Shown: in pieces, positions 54,312 through 64,000 of the stretch
How the letters are laid out: each line of letters begins with the position of its first letter
Numbering within the stretch: position 1 is the first letter of the stretch
Source of the DNA: an uncultured Pelagibacteraceae bacterium
Lineage (GTDB): Bacteria > Pseudomonadota > Alphaproteobacteria > Pelagibacterales > Pelagibacteraceae
Assembly: GCA_902525355.1 (NCBI GenBank)
Contig: CABZGO010000004.1
Coordinates: 1-64,000, forward strand
Length of the DNA stretch: 64,000 nucleotides
Direction: 5' to 3'
The notes under the pieces: generated by a model
The model's input: only the letters and a program-made list of their open reading frames with translations
Told to the model about the DNA's origin: nothing
The model's database searches: none
Translations under genes and position numbers: made by a program

Positions 54312-56010
54312 ATTTTTTATTTTTATGTCTTATAATTTTAAATTTATATTCTTTCTGTTTTAGTTCACTTATCAATTTTGTAAAGTTCTTAAGGTCATGT
54401 ATGATTAAATTAAATTTAAAATTAATCCTACCATTGAGTTTTTCTACCATTTCTACACTTGAAATATTAACAAAGTTTTCACCAATCATTGTTGTTACAT
54501 CACCCATTTTTCCAGGTTCGTCTGGAAGAGAAATCCAAAGTGTAGTATTGTATCTTTTTTCCTTAATCGGTTTGCTATTTTCTCGATACTGCCAATAACG
54601 TCTAATTGCAGCACGAGCTTTTCCTGTTTTGGTGCTAGTTAACCAATGTAGTGAAGGAGAGGCTTTTTTTGAGGTGATAATCTTAACTACATCTCCATTT
54701 CTTAATATAGATTGTAAAGCGCTTTCATTTCCATTTATTTCACAACCAACAGCTGCATCACCAATTTGAGTATGGACAGCATAAGCAAAATCTATTGGTG
54801 TAGCATTTTTAGGTAGTTTTATAATTGATCCTTTTGGTGTGAAACAAAAGGCGTTTTCTTGGAACATTTGAAGTTTTGTATATTCATAAGAGTCATCTGG
54901 ATTCTCGTTTTTATCAATAATTTCAACTAAATCTGCTAACCAATCATACTCTTTCCAAGTTAAAGAATTAAATTTTTCCGATGATTTATATTTCCAGTGA
55001 GAAGCAATACCTCTTTCTGCAAACTCATGCATTTGTTTCGTTCTTAATTGGATTTCAATTGGTCTTTTATTTGGTCCAATAATTGCTGTGTGTAATGATT
55101 GATATTTATTGATTTTAGGCGATGAAATATAATCTTTAAATTTTCCTGGGATACAATTCCACTTGCTATGGAAAATTCCTAAAGCTTTATAGCAATCATC
55201 AATATTATCTAAAATAATTCTAAAACCAATTATATCTGTTATTTGCTCAAGGGAAGTTCTTTTTTTTTGAATTTTTCTCCAAATTGAAAAAGGAGTTTTT
55301 TCTCTTCCAACTATTTTTGGGTCGATATTTTTAATTTTAAGTATTTCAGAAAATTCATCAGAAATGTTATTGAAATTTATAAGATTGTTTTCTTTGATTT
55401 TGTCTAATCTGTCTTTGATTAATTTTCTTGCGTCTTCATTTAAAACTTCAAACGAAAGATCTTCTAACTCATCCCTTATACGATGCATCCCCATCCTGTC
55501 TGCAAGTGGAGCATAAATTTCCATAGTTTCTTTTGCTTTTCTTATCTGCTTTTCTTTGTTAACCACTTTGATTGTACGCATATTGTGAAGTCTATCAGCC
55601 AACTTCACCAACAAAACTCGAATATCTTTAGAGGTGGCAAGTATTAATTTTCTAAAATTTTCTGCTTTAGAATTTGATATAGCTTGATTTTCAAACTCTG
55701 AAATTTTTGTAACACCATCAACTAAATCAGCGACCTCTTTTCCAAATTCTGCTTCTATTGTGTTGTAAGTTGCATGAGTATCTTCAATTGTATCATGAAG
55801 TAAACCAGTGGCTATAGTAGCACTATCTAGCTTTAACTCAGTTAAAATATTTGCAACTGCTATTGGATGAATAATATATGGCGAGCCTTCATCTCTTTTT
55901 TGTTTTTCATGAGCCTTCAAGGCAAAAGCATAGGCTTTTGATAAAGTTTTCGGATTAAGAAATTTGTTATAATTTTTTACCTTATTTATTAATTCTTCAG
56001 ATTTAAGCAT
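54268..56010 (-). CDS. RelA/SpoT homologue, compact form
   Basis: Synthesises and hydrolyses (p)ppGpp. HD hydrolase (H48, H72-D73 in LLHDTIEDT), synthetase (KDYISSPKINKYQSLHTA and E-I-Q-L-R-T), TGS (FCFTPKGSIIKLPKNATPIDFAYAVHTQ as segments) and a C-terminal ACT (LPDEPGKMGDV). At 580 residues it is about 130-150 shorter than usual, and the conserved-Cys/zinc-finger region between helical and ACT domains is not there. Confidence 0.9.
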   Translation of the reverse strand: MLKSEELINKVKNYNKFLNPKTLSKAYAFALKAHEKQKRDEGSPYIIHPIAVANILTELKLDSATIATGLLHDTIEDTHATYNTIEAEFGKEVADLVDGVTKISEFENQAISNSKAENFRKLILATSKDIRVLLVKLADRLHNMRTIKVVNKEKQIRKAKETMEIYAPLADRMGMHRIRDELEDLSFEVLNEDARKLIKDRLDKIKENNLINFNNISDEFSEILKIKNIDPKIVGREKTPFSIWRKIQKKRTSLEQITDIIGFRIILDNIDDCYKALGIFHSKWNCIPGKFKDYISSPKINKYQSLHTAIIGPNKRPIEIQLRTKQMHEFAERGIASHWKYKSSEKFNSLTWKEYDWLADLVEIIDKNENPDDSYEYTKLQMFQENAFCFTPKGSIIKLPKNATPIDFAYAVHTQIGDAAVGCEINGNESALQSILRNGDVVKIITSKKASPSLHWLTSTKTGKARAAIRRYWQYRENSKPIKEKRYNTTLWISLPDEPGKMGDVTTMIGENFVNISSVEMVEKLNGRINFKFNLIIHDLKNFTKLISELKQKEYKFKIIRHKNKKYAFFKKLFSSFKKN

Positions 56011-56026
56011 TACTATTTATATCATT

Positions 56027-56557
56027 TTATTGGGCAATTTTAATACCCAATAACTGATCTGAGGTTAAATTTAACATTAAAATGACTATATTTTTATTAA
56101 GTTTGGGGTGGACCCAATCTTTACTTAATTCATACAAAGGAAACAGAACAAAATTTCTATTATGCATTCTTTTATGTGGAGTATTAAGTTTGTGATTTCT
56201 AAGTTTTCTGTGGATAATTTCGCCATTATAATCAATTATATCTATATCACATACTCTTGGATGATTTTTTTTTGCCTTAGTTCTACCTAATTTTTTTTCA
56301 ATTTTTTTAATTTTTAAAAATAATTCGGCTATATTTAATTTAGTCTCAATCAATATGACAGAATTAATAAAGTCAGGGTAATTTTCATTTGGCCAGGATT
56401 TTGTGCTATAAAATTTTGATCTTTTCTTTATAAAAATCCCCTCTTTTTGGATTAAATCTATACTCTTGTTAAGATTATTTTTCTTATCACCTAGATTTGA
56501 ACCTAGCGCCAGATATACTAAATTAACTTGATTTTCTGATATATCTTGCTTTTTCAC
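56027..56557 (-). CDS. folK: HPPK, folate pathway pyrophosphokinase
   Basis: 176 residues. [29 protein letters not shown] and [18 protein letters not shown] are the family motifs; two Asp in C-D-I-D-I-I-D bind Mg. Transfers pyrophosphate from ATP to 6-hydroxymethyldihydropterin. Overlaps smpB by 35 bases. Confidence 0.95.
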   Translation of the reverse strand: MKKQDISENQVNLVYLALGSNLGDKKNNLNKSIDLIQKEGIFIKKRSKFYSTKSWPNENYPDFINSVILIETKLNIAELFLKIKKIEKKLGRTKAKKNHPRVCDIDIIDYNGEIIHRKLRNHKLNTPHKRMHNRNFVLFPLYELSKDWVHPKLNKNIVILMLNLTSDQLLGIKIAQ

Positions 56558-56993
56558 GGTTCCAATCTCTTGTTTTTTTTGTCAGTCTTTTATCAAATTT
56601 TTTTTTACCTTTGGCTACTGCAATCTCTAATTTTGCCTTGCCCTTTTTAAAATACATTTTTGTTGGCACAATAGTTAAACCATCCTCATGAATTCTACCA
56701 ATAATTTTATTAATTTCTCTTTTATTCAATAAAAGTTTTCTTTCAGAGTAAGGTTTGTGGTTTGAATAACTAGCTTGTTTATAAATAGGTATATGAGAAT
56801 TTATTAAAAAAATTTCTCCATCTTTATCTACGGCATAAGAATCTGCTATATTAATTTTACCTAATCTTACTGATTTTATTTCCGACCCCTTTAAAACTAT
56901 ACCTGCTTCAAATATCTCTTTAAAAAAATAATTAAAAGATGCTTTTCTATTAATTGTTATAATTTTTAAACCAGAAATGGTTTTATTATTCAT
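56523..56993 (-). CDS. smpB: SsrA-binding protein SmpB
   Basis: 156 residues: [36 protein letters not shown], and a Lys/Arg-rich tail ([17 protein letters not shown]). It partners tmRNA in rescuing stalled ribosomes, so a tmRNA gene must exist elsewhere. Overlaps dapA by 8 bases. Confidence 0.96.
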   Translation of the reverse strand: MNNKTISGLKIITINRKASFNYFFKEIFEAGIVLKGSEIKSVRLGKINIADSYAVDKDGEIFLINSHIPIYKQASYSNHKPYSERKLLLNKREINKIIGRIHEDGLTIVPTKMYFKKGKAKLEIAVAKGKKKFDKRLTKKTRDWNREKARYIRKSS

Positions 56994-57873
56994 TAATTAA
57001 TTCAGCAGATATAAGAGCTTTTTTTACCTCGACTTTTGTTTCATCTAAAACTGTTACTAAAGGTAATCTCACTTTATCATCACAGAGACCTATCAATTTA
57101 GCTGCGTATTTAACTGGTGATGGATTGCTCTCAATAAATAAGGATTTATGAACAGGTTGAAGTTTTTTATCTATCTCATCAGCTTTTTTTTGTTCATCTT
57201 TATTCTGCGATTTTGAAAATTTTTGCATATCTGAACACATTTTAGGTGCTATGTTGGCTGTGACAGAGATGCATCCTACGCCACCTCTTTTATTATATTC
57301 ATAAGCAAGACCGTCCTCGCCTGTTAATTGGATAAATTCATTCCCAATTTTTTTGAAAGTTTCATCTACTCTATTCAAATCACCAGTTGCATCTTTCACT
57401 CCAACTATGTTTTTCAGCTCAAATAACCTTGCCATAGTGTCTACTGTCATATCAATGACTGATCTGCCAGGAATATTATAAATTATGATTGGTATGCCAC
57501 ATTTGTCATTTATAGCCTTGTAATGCTGATATAAGCCCTCCTGAGAAGGTTTGTTATAATAAGGTGTTACTATCAAGGCACCATCTGCACCAGCCTTTTC
57601 TGCATGCTCTGTAAGTGATATGGCTTCTGCAGTAGAATTTGATCCAGTACCTGCAATAACTGGAATTTTTCCTTTAGCTTCTTGAATGCATAACTCTATA
57701 ACTTTTTCATGTTCTTTATGTGATAGAGTTGGAGACTCACCAGTTGTGCCTGCTGGCACAAGTCCATTTGTTCCATTTTCTAAATGAAAATTAATAATTT
57801 TTATATAAGTTTCCTCATCAAGACTATTGCCTTTAAATGGTGTTACTAAAGCTACATTTGAACCTTTAAACAT
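56986..57873 (-). CDS. dapA: 4-hydroxy-tetrahydrodipicolinate synthase
   Basis: 295-residue TIM barrel: T44-T45 in [11 protein letters not shown]132 in IYNIPGRS and Schiff-base K160 in VGVKDATGD. Condenses pyruvate with aspartate semialdehyde for lysine and DAP synthesis. Divergent from slt across 27 bases. Confidence 0.97.
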   Translation of the reverse strand: MFKGSNVALVTPFKGNSLDEETYIKIINFHLENGTNGLVPAGTTGESPTLSHKEHEKVIELCIQEAKGKIPVIAGTGSNSTAEAISLTEHAEKAGADGALIVTPYYNKPSQEGLYQHYKAINDKCGIPIIIYNIPGRSVIDMTVDTMARLFELKNIVGVKDATGDLNRVDETFKKIGNEFIQLTGEDGLAYEYNKRGGVGCISVTANIAPKMCSDMQKFSKSQNKDEQKKADEIDKKLQPVHKSLFIESNPSPVKYAAKLIGLCDDKVRLPLVTVLDETKVEVKKALISAELINE

Positions 57874-57900
57874 AAATATTTATATCATAAGTTATTAAAA

Positions 57901-60087
57901 ATGATTTTTAGAAAATCTAAATTACTACTAACAACTATATTTTTTTTAAACTTTTTTCAATCATCATATTCGAATGAAATAATAATACCTAAGAAAAAAC
58001 CTAAATCTAATAGTCAAATAATAGTCCCTCCTTTTAAACCTGGAACATTTAATGAAAAACAAAGTTTAAAGGGTGATAAAGATTTACCCAAAGAGATCTT
58101 CGGAATTTTGTTGCCTCCAAAAAAACCACTTATCGTAAAAAAACAAACATTAAGAAGTGTTAAAAAAACAAGATATTACAGTGAAAGGGATTTTGAATTT
58201 GCAAAACAAGCAATTAGATTCATGGAAAAATCTAATTGGAAAGATGCAAAAAATACTGCAAAAAAAGCAAGAGCTCAATCAATATATGATTTTATAGAGT
58301 GGAGACATCTTCTTACATCAGGAAACAAGGCAACCTTTTCAGAATATAAAAGATTTATTGATAGAGTTAAAGATTATCCAAGATTTGATAGAATTAAATA
58401 TCTTGCTGAACACAAAATAATTTTACAAAACCATTCTCCTACAGAAATAATTAAATGGTTTCAAACTAATGAGCCATTAAGCGGATATGGTAAAATGATG
58501 TTAGGAGAGAGTTTAATTAAGACTGGAAAGTCTTATGAAGGAGTAAAATTAATAAAACAGGGATTTATAAATGCGGATCTAAATACAAGTAATTTAAAAT
58601 ATTTCAGAAAAAAATTTAAAAATATTCTAGATACATCTGATTATGTAAATAGAGCAGATTATTATGCTTGGGAGGGTAAACATTGGGATCTAAAAAGAAT
58701 TATTAGATATCTGCCAAGTGAATATCAATTACTTTATACGGCAAGGCATATATTAATAACTAGAGGATATGGAGTTGATGAAGCAATTAAAAAAGTACCC
58801 AAAAACCTTAAGAATGATGCTGGTTTAAATTATGATAGGCTAAAATGGAGAAGAAAAAAAGGACGAGTAGATAGCTCGCTAGAAATTCTTAATAAAATAA
58901 AAAACACTGAAGAATATTTAATAAGACCTGAGAAGTGGTGGAAAGAAAGGTCAATAATTGGAAGATCTTTAATTTATAAAAAAAAATATAAAACGGCATA
59001 TAGAATTGTTTCAAATCATGCTATGAAACAAGGTGCAGACTATGCAGAGGCCGAATGGATGAGTGGATGGATAGCACTTAGCTTTTTAAAAGATGCAAAA
59101 CAAGCAGAAAATCATTTTTTAAATTTTTATAAGAACGTTAGCTATCCAATTAGCTTATCTAGAGGTGCATATTGGTTAGGTAAAACTTATGAAAAAATTG
59201 GTGATAAAGAAAATTCAAATAAATGGTTTTTTGAAGGAGCAAAATATTTAACAACATATTATGGTCAGCTTTCACACATGAAAGTGAAACCAAAAGAGAA
59301 ATTTGAACTAGATAAATTAATGTTTGTAGATGATGATTATGAACAAGAGTTTTATTCAAATAAACTTGTCGCAATTGTCGATTTACTTGATTATTTAGAT
59401 AAAGATAAATACACAAAACATATATTAAGATTTCTTGCAAATGATAATGTAGAAAAAGGCAGTGAAGCTTTAGCTGCTAAATTAGCATCAGATATATCAC
59501 GTTTTGATTTTGCTATACAAGTTTCTAAAATTGCCTCATATCAAAAAAGATTTCACAACCAGTTTAATTATCCAGTAATGAGTGTGCCAAGATTTGTTGG
59601 TGGAAGAAAAATTCCTGATCCAGCATTGATATTATCAATTATCAGACAAGAAAGTGAATTTGATACTTCTGCTAAAAGTAGAGTTGGTGCTCAAGGATTA
59701 ATGCAACTTATGCCGTATACTGCTAAAACTGTTTCAAAACAAGCTAAGCTGACTTACTCTAAATCAAAATTAACAACGGATCCTGAATACAATATAAATT
59801 TAGGATCTCATTATATTGCTGGTTTGATTAATAATTATAAAGGCTCATATCCCTATGCTACCGCTGCATATAATGCAGGACCTAAAAGAGTTAAGTATTG
59901 GAAGAAATTAAACAAGGATCCCCAAAAAAAACAAATAGATTATGTGGATTGGGTTGAGCTAATAAAATTTAAAGAAACCAGAAATTACGTTCAAAGAGTT
60001 TTAGAAAATTATAATGTTTATAGGTACATATTGTCTCAAAAACCAATTTATCTCAGCGATTTTTTTAAAAATAAGCCATTATATTAA
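57901..60087 (+). CDS. slt: Soluble lytic transglycosylase, Slt70 family
   Basis: 728 residues. Signal peptide (about residues 1-24), a Pro/Lys-rich linker, then a long alpha-superhelix of TPR-like repeats (about 90-555) and a lysozyme-like catalytic domain with E584 in IIRQESEFD, AQGLMQLMP and A-A-Y-N-A-G-P-K-R-V. Acts in peptidoglycan recycling in the periplasm. tRNA-Ser(GCU) starts next to its stop on the other strand. Confidence 0.95.
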   Translation: MIFRKSKLLLTTIFFLNFFQSSYSNEIIIPKKKPKSNSQIIVPPFKPGTFNEKQSLKGDKDLPKEIFGILLPPKKPLIVKKQTLRSVKKTRYYSERDFEFAKQAIRFMEKSNWKDAKNTAKKARAQSIYDFIEWRHLLTSGNKATFSEYKRFIDRVKDYPRFDRIKYLAEHKIILQNHSPTEIIKWFQTNEPLSGYGKMMLGESLIKTGKSYEGVKLIKQGFINADLNTSNLKYFRKKFKNILDTSDYVNRADYYAWEGKHWDLKRIIRYLPSEYQLLYTARHILITRGYGVDEAIKKVPKNLKNDAGLNYDRLKWRRKKGRVDSSLEILNKIKNTEEYLIRPEKWWKERSIIGRSLIYKKKYKTAYRIVSNHAMKQGADYAEAEWMSGWIALSFLKDAKQAENHFLNFYKNVSYPISLSRGAYWLGKTYEKIGDKENSNKWFFEGAKYLTTYYGQLSHMKVKPKEKFELDKLMFVDDDYEQEFYSNKLVAIVDLLDYLDKDKYTKHILRFLANDNVEKGSEALAAKLASDISRFDFAIQVSKIASYQKRFHNQFNYPVMSVPRFVGGRKIPDPALILSIIRQESEFDTSAKSRVGAQGLMQLMPYTAKTVSKQAKLTYSKSKLTTDPEYNINLGSHYIAGLINNYKGSYPYATAAYNAGPKRVKYWKKLNKDPQKKQIDYVDWVELIKFKETRNYVQRVLENYNVYRYILSQKPIYLSDFFKNKPLY

Positions 60088-60182
60088 TGGCGGAAGGAGA
60101 GGGATTCGAACCCTCGGTACACCTTTTCAAGCGTACGGCGGTTTAGCAAACCGCTGGTTTCAACCAGCTCACCCATCCTTCC
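60088..60182 (-). tRNA. tRNA-Ser (GCU)
   Basis: Minus-strand class II tRNA of 95 nt. Acceptor GGAAGGA/TCCTTCC, discriminator G, encoded CCA (60088-60090 on plus), anticodon stem GCGGT/ACCGC around TTGCTAA with anticodon GCT, long variable arm CGTACGCTTG-type, T arm GAGGG/CCCTC with loop TTCGAAT. Confidence 0.97.
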
Positions 60183-60207
60183 GTACGTAGATGTGTAACT
60201 TGAAATC

Positions 60208-60221
60208 ATTGAATATTCAAT
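60208..60221. promoter_or_regulatory. 14-bp palindrome upstream of the sox operon
   Basis: ATTGAATATTCAAT is a perfect palindrome 23 bases before the soxB start, between tRNA-Ser and the operon. It could be an operator for a dimeric regulator, or overlap the promoter. AT-rich palindromes occur by chance in this genome. Confidence 0.35.
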
Positions 60222-60243
60222 ATTAATCAAGTAATTTCTGGCA

Positions 60244-61500
60244 ATGATGAAAAACAAATATTCAATATTTTCACTTATTAAAAATGCTTTTTCGCAGCAT
60301 GAAAACTGGAAGCAAGCTTGGGGAGATCCTGAGCCAAAAAAAGAATATGAAGCTATTATAATTGGTGGTGGTGGCCACGGTTTAGCAACAGCTTACTACC
60401 TAGCTAAAAAGCATAACATGAGAAATATTGCTGTTTTAGAAAAAGGCTGGATTGGTGGAGGAAATACAGGAAGAAATACTACAATTATAAGATCAAATTA
60501 TTTGTGGGATGCAAGTGCTGGATTATACGACCATGCATTAAAGATTTGGGAAAATTTATCTCAAGAATTAAATTACAATATTATGTTCAGTCAAAGAGGA
60601 GTTATGAATTTAGCCCATAACCTTCAAGATGTAAGGGATTTAAAAAGAAGAACTCACGCAAACAGACTTAATGGCATTGATGCAGTGTGGTTAAATACAA
60701 ATCAAGTAAAAGAATTTTGTCCAATAATAAATACGTCCCCAGATATAAGATACCCTGTTCTTGGTGGAACATTACAAAGAAGAGCGGGAACTGCTAGACA
60801 TGATGCTGTTGCATGGGGTTATGCAAGAGGTGCAGATGAAATGGGAGTTGATATAATACAAAATTGTGAAGTTAAAGGTATAAAAAGAAATAGAGATCAA
60901 GTTGAAGGTGTTGAAACATCAAAAGGATTTATTAAAACAAAAAAAATTGGTGTTGTTGCAGCAGGACACTCAAGTGTAATTGCTAACATGGCAGGATTAA
61001 AATTACCACTGGAAAGCAAACCTTTACAGGCATTAGTTTCAGAACCAGTCAAACCAATAATTGATACTGTAGTAATGTCCAACGCTGTACATGCATATGT
61101 TAGTCAGTCTGATAAAGGTGAGCTAGTAATTGGCGCTGGTACGGACGCTTATGTTTCTTATACTCAAAGAGGTAGTCACGATGTTGTTGAAGGAACATTG
61201 AAAGCTATATTGGAGCTGTACCCTATTTTTAGCCGAATGAAAATGTTGAGACAATGGGGTGGAATTGTTGATATATGTCCTGATGCAAGTCCAATAATTA
61301 GCAAAACAAATATAAAAGGACTCTATTTTAACTGTGGTTGGGGCACAGGAGGTTTTAAAGCAACACCTGGATCTGGTGATTTATTTGCACACACTATTGC
61401 TAATGATGAACCACATAAATTAAATGCTGCATTTAATCTTAATCGATTTGTGAGTGGAGATCTAGTTGACGAACATGGTGCAGCAGCTGTAGCACACTAA
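60244..61500 (+). CDS. soxB: Sarcosine oxidase, beta subunit
   Basis: 418-residue flavoprotein of heterotetrameric sarcosine oxidase, which demethylates sarcosine to glycine with one-carbon transfer to folate. FAD-binding [14 protein letters not shown] at 41-54, the [12 protein letters not shown] segment, and [12 protein letters not shown] with H186, by context the covalent-FMN His. C-terminal [13 protein letters not shown]. First gene of soxBDA; one-base overlap with soxD. Confidence 0.96.
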   Translation: MMKNKYSIFSLIKNAFSQHENWKQAWGDPEPKKEYEAIIIGGGGHGLATAYYLAKKHNMRNIAVLEKGWIGGGNTGRNTTIIRSNYLWDASAGLYDHALKIWENLSQELNYNIMFSQRGVMNLAHNLQDVRDLKRRTHANRLNGIDAVWLNTNQVKEFCPIINTSPDIRYPVLGGTLQRRAGTARHDAVAWGYARGADEMGVDIIQNCEVKGIKRNRDQVEGVETSKGFIKTKKIGVVAAGHSSVIANMAGLKLPLESKPLQALVSEPVKPIIDTVVMSNAVHAYVSQSDKGELVIGAGTDAYVSYTQRGSHDVVEGTLKAILELYPIFSRMKMLRQWGGIVDICPDASPIISKTNIKGLYFNCGWGTGGFKATPGSGDLFAHTIANDEPHKLNAAFNLNRFVSGDLVDEHGAAAVAH

Positions 61501-61775
61501 TGTTTTTAATAAATTGTCCATATTGTGGTGAAAGAGACCAAAGTGAATTTTCATGTGGAGGTGAAGCTCACATAGTTAGACCCAAACAACCAACTGAGCT
61601 AAGTGATGATCAATGGGCAGAATATCTATTTATGAGAAAGAATATTAAAGGAATTCAGTTCGAAAGATGGAACCATGCTCATGGATGTAGGAAATGGTTT
61701 AATATGGTTAGAGACACATCAAATGACAAGATATATGCGGTTTATAAAATGGGCGAAAAATCACCGATAGAATAA
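61500..61775 (+). CDS. soxD: Sarcosine oxidase, delta subunit
   Basis: 91 residues. Zinc ligands C6, C9, H59 and C63 match those known for this subunit (CPYCGERDQSEF, then WNHAHGCRKWF). Small structural subunit of the heterotetramer, whose gene always lies between soxB and soxA. The soxA ATG follows its stop directly. Confidence 0.97.
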   Translation: MFLINCPYCGERDQSEFSCGGEAHIVRPKQPTELSDDQWAEYLFMRKNIKGIQFERWNHAHGCRKWFNMVRDTSNDKIYAVYKMGEKSPIE

Positions 61776-64000
61776 ATGATAAAATATAGAGTAAATAAGA
61801 CAAAACATGTAGATCAAACTAAAACAGTTTCATTCGATTTCGATGGAAAATCTTATCACGGTTTTGATGGTGATACTTTGGCATCTGCCTTACTTTCAAA
61901 TGGAGTTCATTTAGTTGGTAGAAGCTTTAAATATCACCGACCAAGAGGGATAATGTCTAGTGGATCCGAAGAACCTAATGCGATATGTCAAATAAACGAA
62001 AACACAGATTTAACAGAACCTAATGTTAGAGCTACAGAGATTGAATTGTATGAAGGTTTAAAAGCCTCAAGTCAAAATTGTTGGCCCAGTGTTAATTTTG
62101 ATATAGGAGGAATTAACAATTTTATATCTCCATTTATACCTGCAGGTTTTTATTATAAGACTTTTATGTGGCCTAAAAATTTCTGGAAAAAAATCTATGA
62201 ACCGCTGATAAGATGGTCAGCGGGATTAGGGAAATCTCCAACAAAACCTGATCCTGAATTGTATGACCATAAACATGTTCATTGTGATGTATTAATTATA
62301 GGTGGTGGTATTTCTGGAATAATAGCATCAAAAATTGCTTCTAAAAACAATTTAAAAACAATATTGATTGAAGATAAAAATATTCTTGGCGGGTCAACAA
62401 TATTTCAAAAGAATGAAAATTATAAAATTAATAATAAATATTCAGGTGAATGGATAGATGAAGAGATAGCAGAACTTAAAAAATTAGATAATTTAACAAT
62501 AAAAACTAGAACAAGCTTAGCAGCTTATCATAGCTATAATTACCTCTTAGCAAAAGAAAATATTTCAGACCACCTACCATTGGACAAAAGAAATGGTGAC
62601 ATCAGACAGAGATTATGGAAAATTAGAGCAGATAAAGTAATAGTAGCAACAGGTGCTATTGAAAGACCCCTTGTATTTAATAATAACGATAGACCAGGAA
62701 TTATGCTTGCTAACTCTGTAAAAAAATATTTAGATTTTTATGGTGTGTCTTGTGGATTTAATAATGTGATATTTACCAATAATGATAGTGCTTACGAAAC
62801 GGCTGTTTCGTTGAAAGAAAAAGGAATATCCGTCGAAATAATAGATATAAGAAAAAAATCTAATTCCAAAATTGTTAAAAATGCTGAAAAGCTTGGAGTT
62901 AAAATCTATTGGAACTCAACGGTAGTTAACACTTTTGGACATAGAAAAATAAATTCTATTGAGATAATGAATTTATCAGAAGATGGATCAAATATTGTTG
63001 GAGATAAAAATAAAATTAACTGTGATTGCTTAGCAGTAAGTGGTGGTTGGACACCAATGGTTCACATGCATACACAATCTGGTGGAAAATTAGATTTTAG
63101 AGAAAATGATCAAACCTTTATACCAACTGAAATCGACGAAAATCATATTAATGTTGGTTCATGTAATGGTGATTTTGAACTTGAAGAAATAATTAATAAT
63201 ACAAATAAAAAGGTGAAGAATTTTTTGAAGGTCAGCGAAACTGAATTTGACAACACTTCTGTACTAAACTCGAAAGAATTAGATAAAAGAAATATATGGC
63301 TACTACCAAATTATATATCAGAGGGTAAATGCAAATCATTTATTGATTTTCAAAATGACTCTACTGCAAAAGATATAAAACTTGCGCTTAGAGAAGGTTT
63401 TAAATCTATTGAACATGTAAAACGTTACACAACAACTGGTATGGCAACTGATCAGGGTAAACTATCCAACATGCATGCATTGGGTATTATTGCAGATACT
63501 GCTGGTGTTAAAATGGGTACATTAGGAACAACAACATTTAGACCACCGTTCACACCATTAACCTTTGGGTCAATAGTTGGAAGAAGTGTGGGTAAATTTT
63601 TTGATATTATAAGAAAAACGTCAATTCATGAATGGCATAGTCAAAATAATGCTAAATTCGAAAATGTTGGACAATGGAAAAGGCCTTGGTACTACCCTGT
63701 TAATGACGAAGGTCTTCATGATGCTGTTCAAAGAGAAAGTAAGGCAGCTAGAGATAGTGCAGGAATTTTAGATGCTTCGACACTTGGAAAAATAGATATT
63801 CAAGGAACTGACTCATCTGAATTTTTAAATAGAGTTTACACAAATGCATGGTCAAAATTAGGAATTGGAAAATGCAGATATGGATTGATGTTAAATGAAG
63901 ATGGCATGGTTTATGATGATGGTGTTACTACAAGATTAGGTGAAAATCATTACTTAATGACTACAACAACAGGTGGAGCGGCGAATGTTCTTTCAAAACT
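61776..64000 (+). CDS. soxA: Sarcosine oxidase, alpha subunit (N-terminal 741 residues)
   Basis: Open from ATG 61776 to the window end; the real protein is about 1000 residues. The N-terminal [2Fe-2S]-like domain without Cys has RSFKYHRPRGIMSSGSEEPNA. Then a NAD+/FAD-type GGGISG (about residue 178), a second dinucleotide region with ATGAIERP, and the start of the GcvT-like folate domain near residue 630 (YYPVNDEG, then GILDASTLGKIDIQG). soxG probably follows outside the window. Confidence 0.96.
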   Translation, partial: MIKYRVNKTKHVDQTKTVSFDFDGKSYHGFDGDTLASALLSNGVHLVGRSFKYHRPRGIMSSGSEEPNAICQINENTDLTEPNVRATEIELYEGLKASSQNCWPSVNFDIGGINNFISPFIPAGFYYKTFMWPKNFWKKIYEPLIRWSAGLGKSPTKPDPELYDHKHVHCDVLIIGGGISGIIASKIASKNNLKTILIEDKNILGGSTIFQKNENYKINNKYSGEWIDEEIAELKKLDNLTIKTRTSLAAYHSYNYLLAKENISDHLPLDKRNGDIRQRLWKIRADKVIVATGAIERPLVFNNNDRPGIMLANSVKKYLDFYGVSCGFNNVIFTNNDSAYETAVSLKEKGISVEIIDIRKKSNSKIVKNAEKLGVKIYWNSTVVNTFGHRKINSIEIMNLSEDGSNIVGDKNKINCDCLAVSGGWTPMVHMHTQSGGKLDFRENDQTFIPTEIDENHINVGSCNGDFELEEIINNTNKKVKNFLKVSETEFDNTSVLNSKELDKRNIWLLPNYISEGKCKSFIDFQNDSTAKDIKLALREGFKSIEHVKRYTTTGMATDQGKLSNMHALGIIADTAGVKMGTLGTTTFRPPFTPLTFGSIVGRSVGKFFDIIRKTSIHEWHSQNNAKFENVGQWKRPWYYPVNDEGLHDAVQRESKAARDSAGILDASTLGKIDIQGTDSSEFLNRVYTNAWSKLGIGKCRYGLMLNEDGMVYDDGVTTRLGENHYLMTTTTGGAANVLSK

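Overview
This window is a very AT-rich, gene-dense stretch of a bacterial chromosome that looks like a streamlined marine alphaproteobacterium of the SAR11 / Pelagibacterales type. Supporting signs are the low GC, intergenic gaps of a few bases or overlapping genes, alphaproteobacterial gene orders (dacA-tmk-holB-metG-tatD; pdxJ-acpS-lepB-rnc-recO; bamE next to a ubiquinol-cytochrome c chaperone; plsX-ihfA-merR), an NDUFS4-like complex I subunit, a proton-pumping pyrophosphatase and a heterotetrameric sarcosine oxidase operon. The organism assignment is inferred from content; no search was run.

Layout. 1-5.4 kb: end of a cyclophilin gene, tgt, tRNA-Lys, a lipoprotein M48 protease, a frameshifted DUF502 gene, recG and sdhE, tRNA-Ser(UGA). 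5.5-13.9 kb: one plus-strand run from rarD through cell-wall enzymes (MltB-like, RlpA-like, DacA) to tmk, holB, metG, tatD and a metallo-beta-lactamase-fold gene. 13.9-16.2 kb: minus-strand glutathione peroxidase, nhaA and a zinc-ribbon protein. 16.2-24 kb: tRNA-Pro and tRNA-Glu, respiratory accessory genes (NDUFS4-like, Cbp3-like chaperone, ctaA), sbmA-like, glpX, rpmF-plsX-ihfA-merR-rpmG, chorismate mutase. 23-26.5 kb: two metY-type sulfhydrylases flanking an alpha/beta hydrolase. 26.7-31.9 kb: rplM-rpsI, argC, a small lipoprotein, hom and two permeases.

31.9-40 kb is the accessory part. It has a 524-bp gene-free stretch, a one-domain MGMT-type alkyltransferase, a strongly folded GC-rich RNA of about 183 nt with its own terminator (unidentified), a small membrane-protein pair, a complete tyrosine recombinase with a perfect inverted repeat over its promoter, and a block of surface-glycan glycosyltransferases with a GIY-YIG protein. 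This region is the best place to look for something new.

40-60 kb returns to core genes on the minus strand: hppA; thiL-nusB-ribH-ribBA-ribE-ribD-nrdR-glyA-rpiB; recO-rnc-lepB-acpS-pdxJ-pyrE-RSH; folK-smpB-dapA. Plus-strand hemB and a Slt-type transglycosylase are also there. 60-64 kb: tRNA-Ser(GCU) and soxBDA, cut by the window edge.

Functional themes are methylated-amine use (sox, glyA), reduced-sulfur assimilation (two metY genes), flavin synthesis, wall remodelling and surface variation. Several proteins have lost zinc-binding residues usual for their family (Tgt, the RibA-like half of RibBA, the MBL protein).
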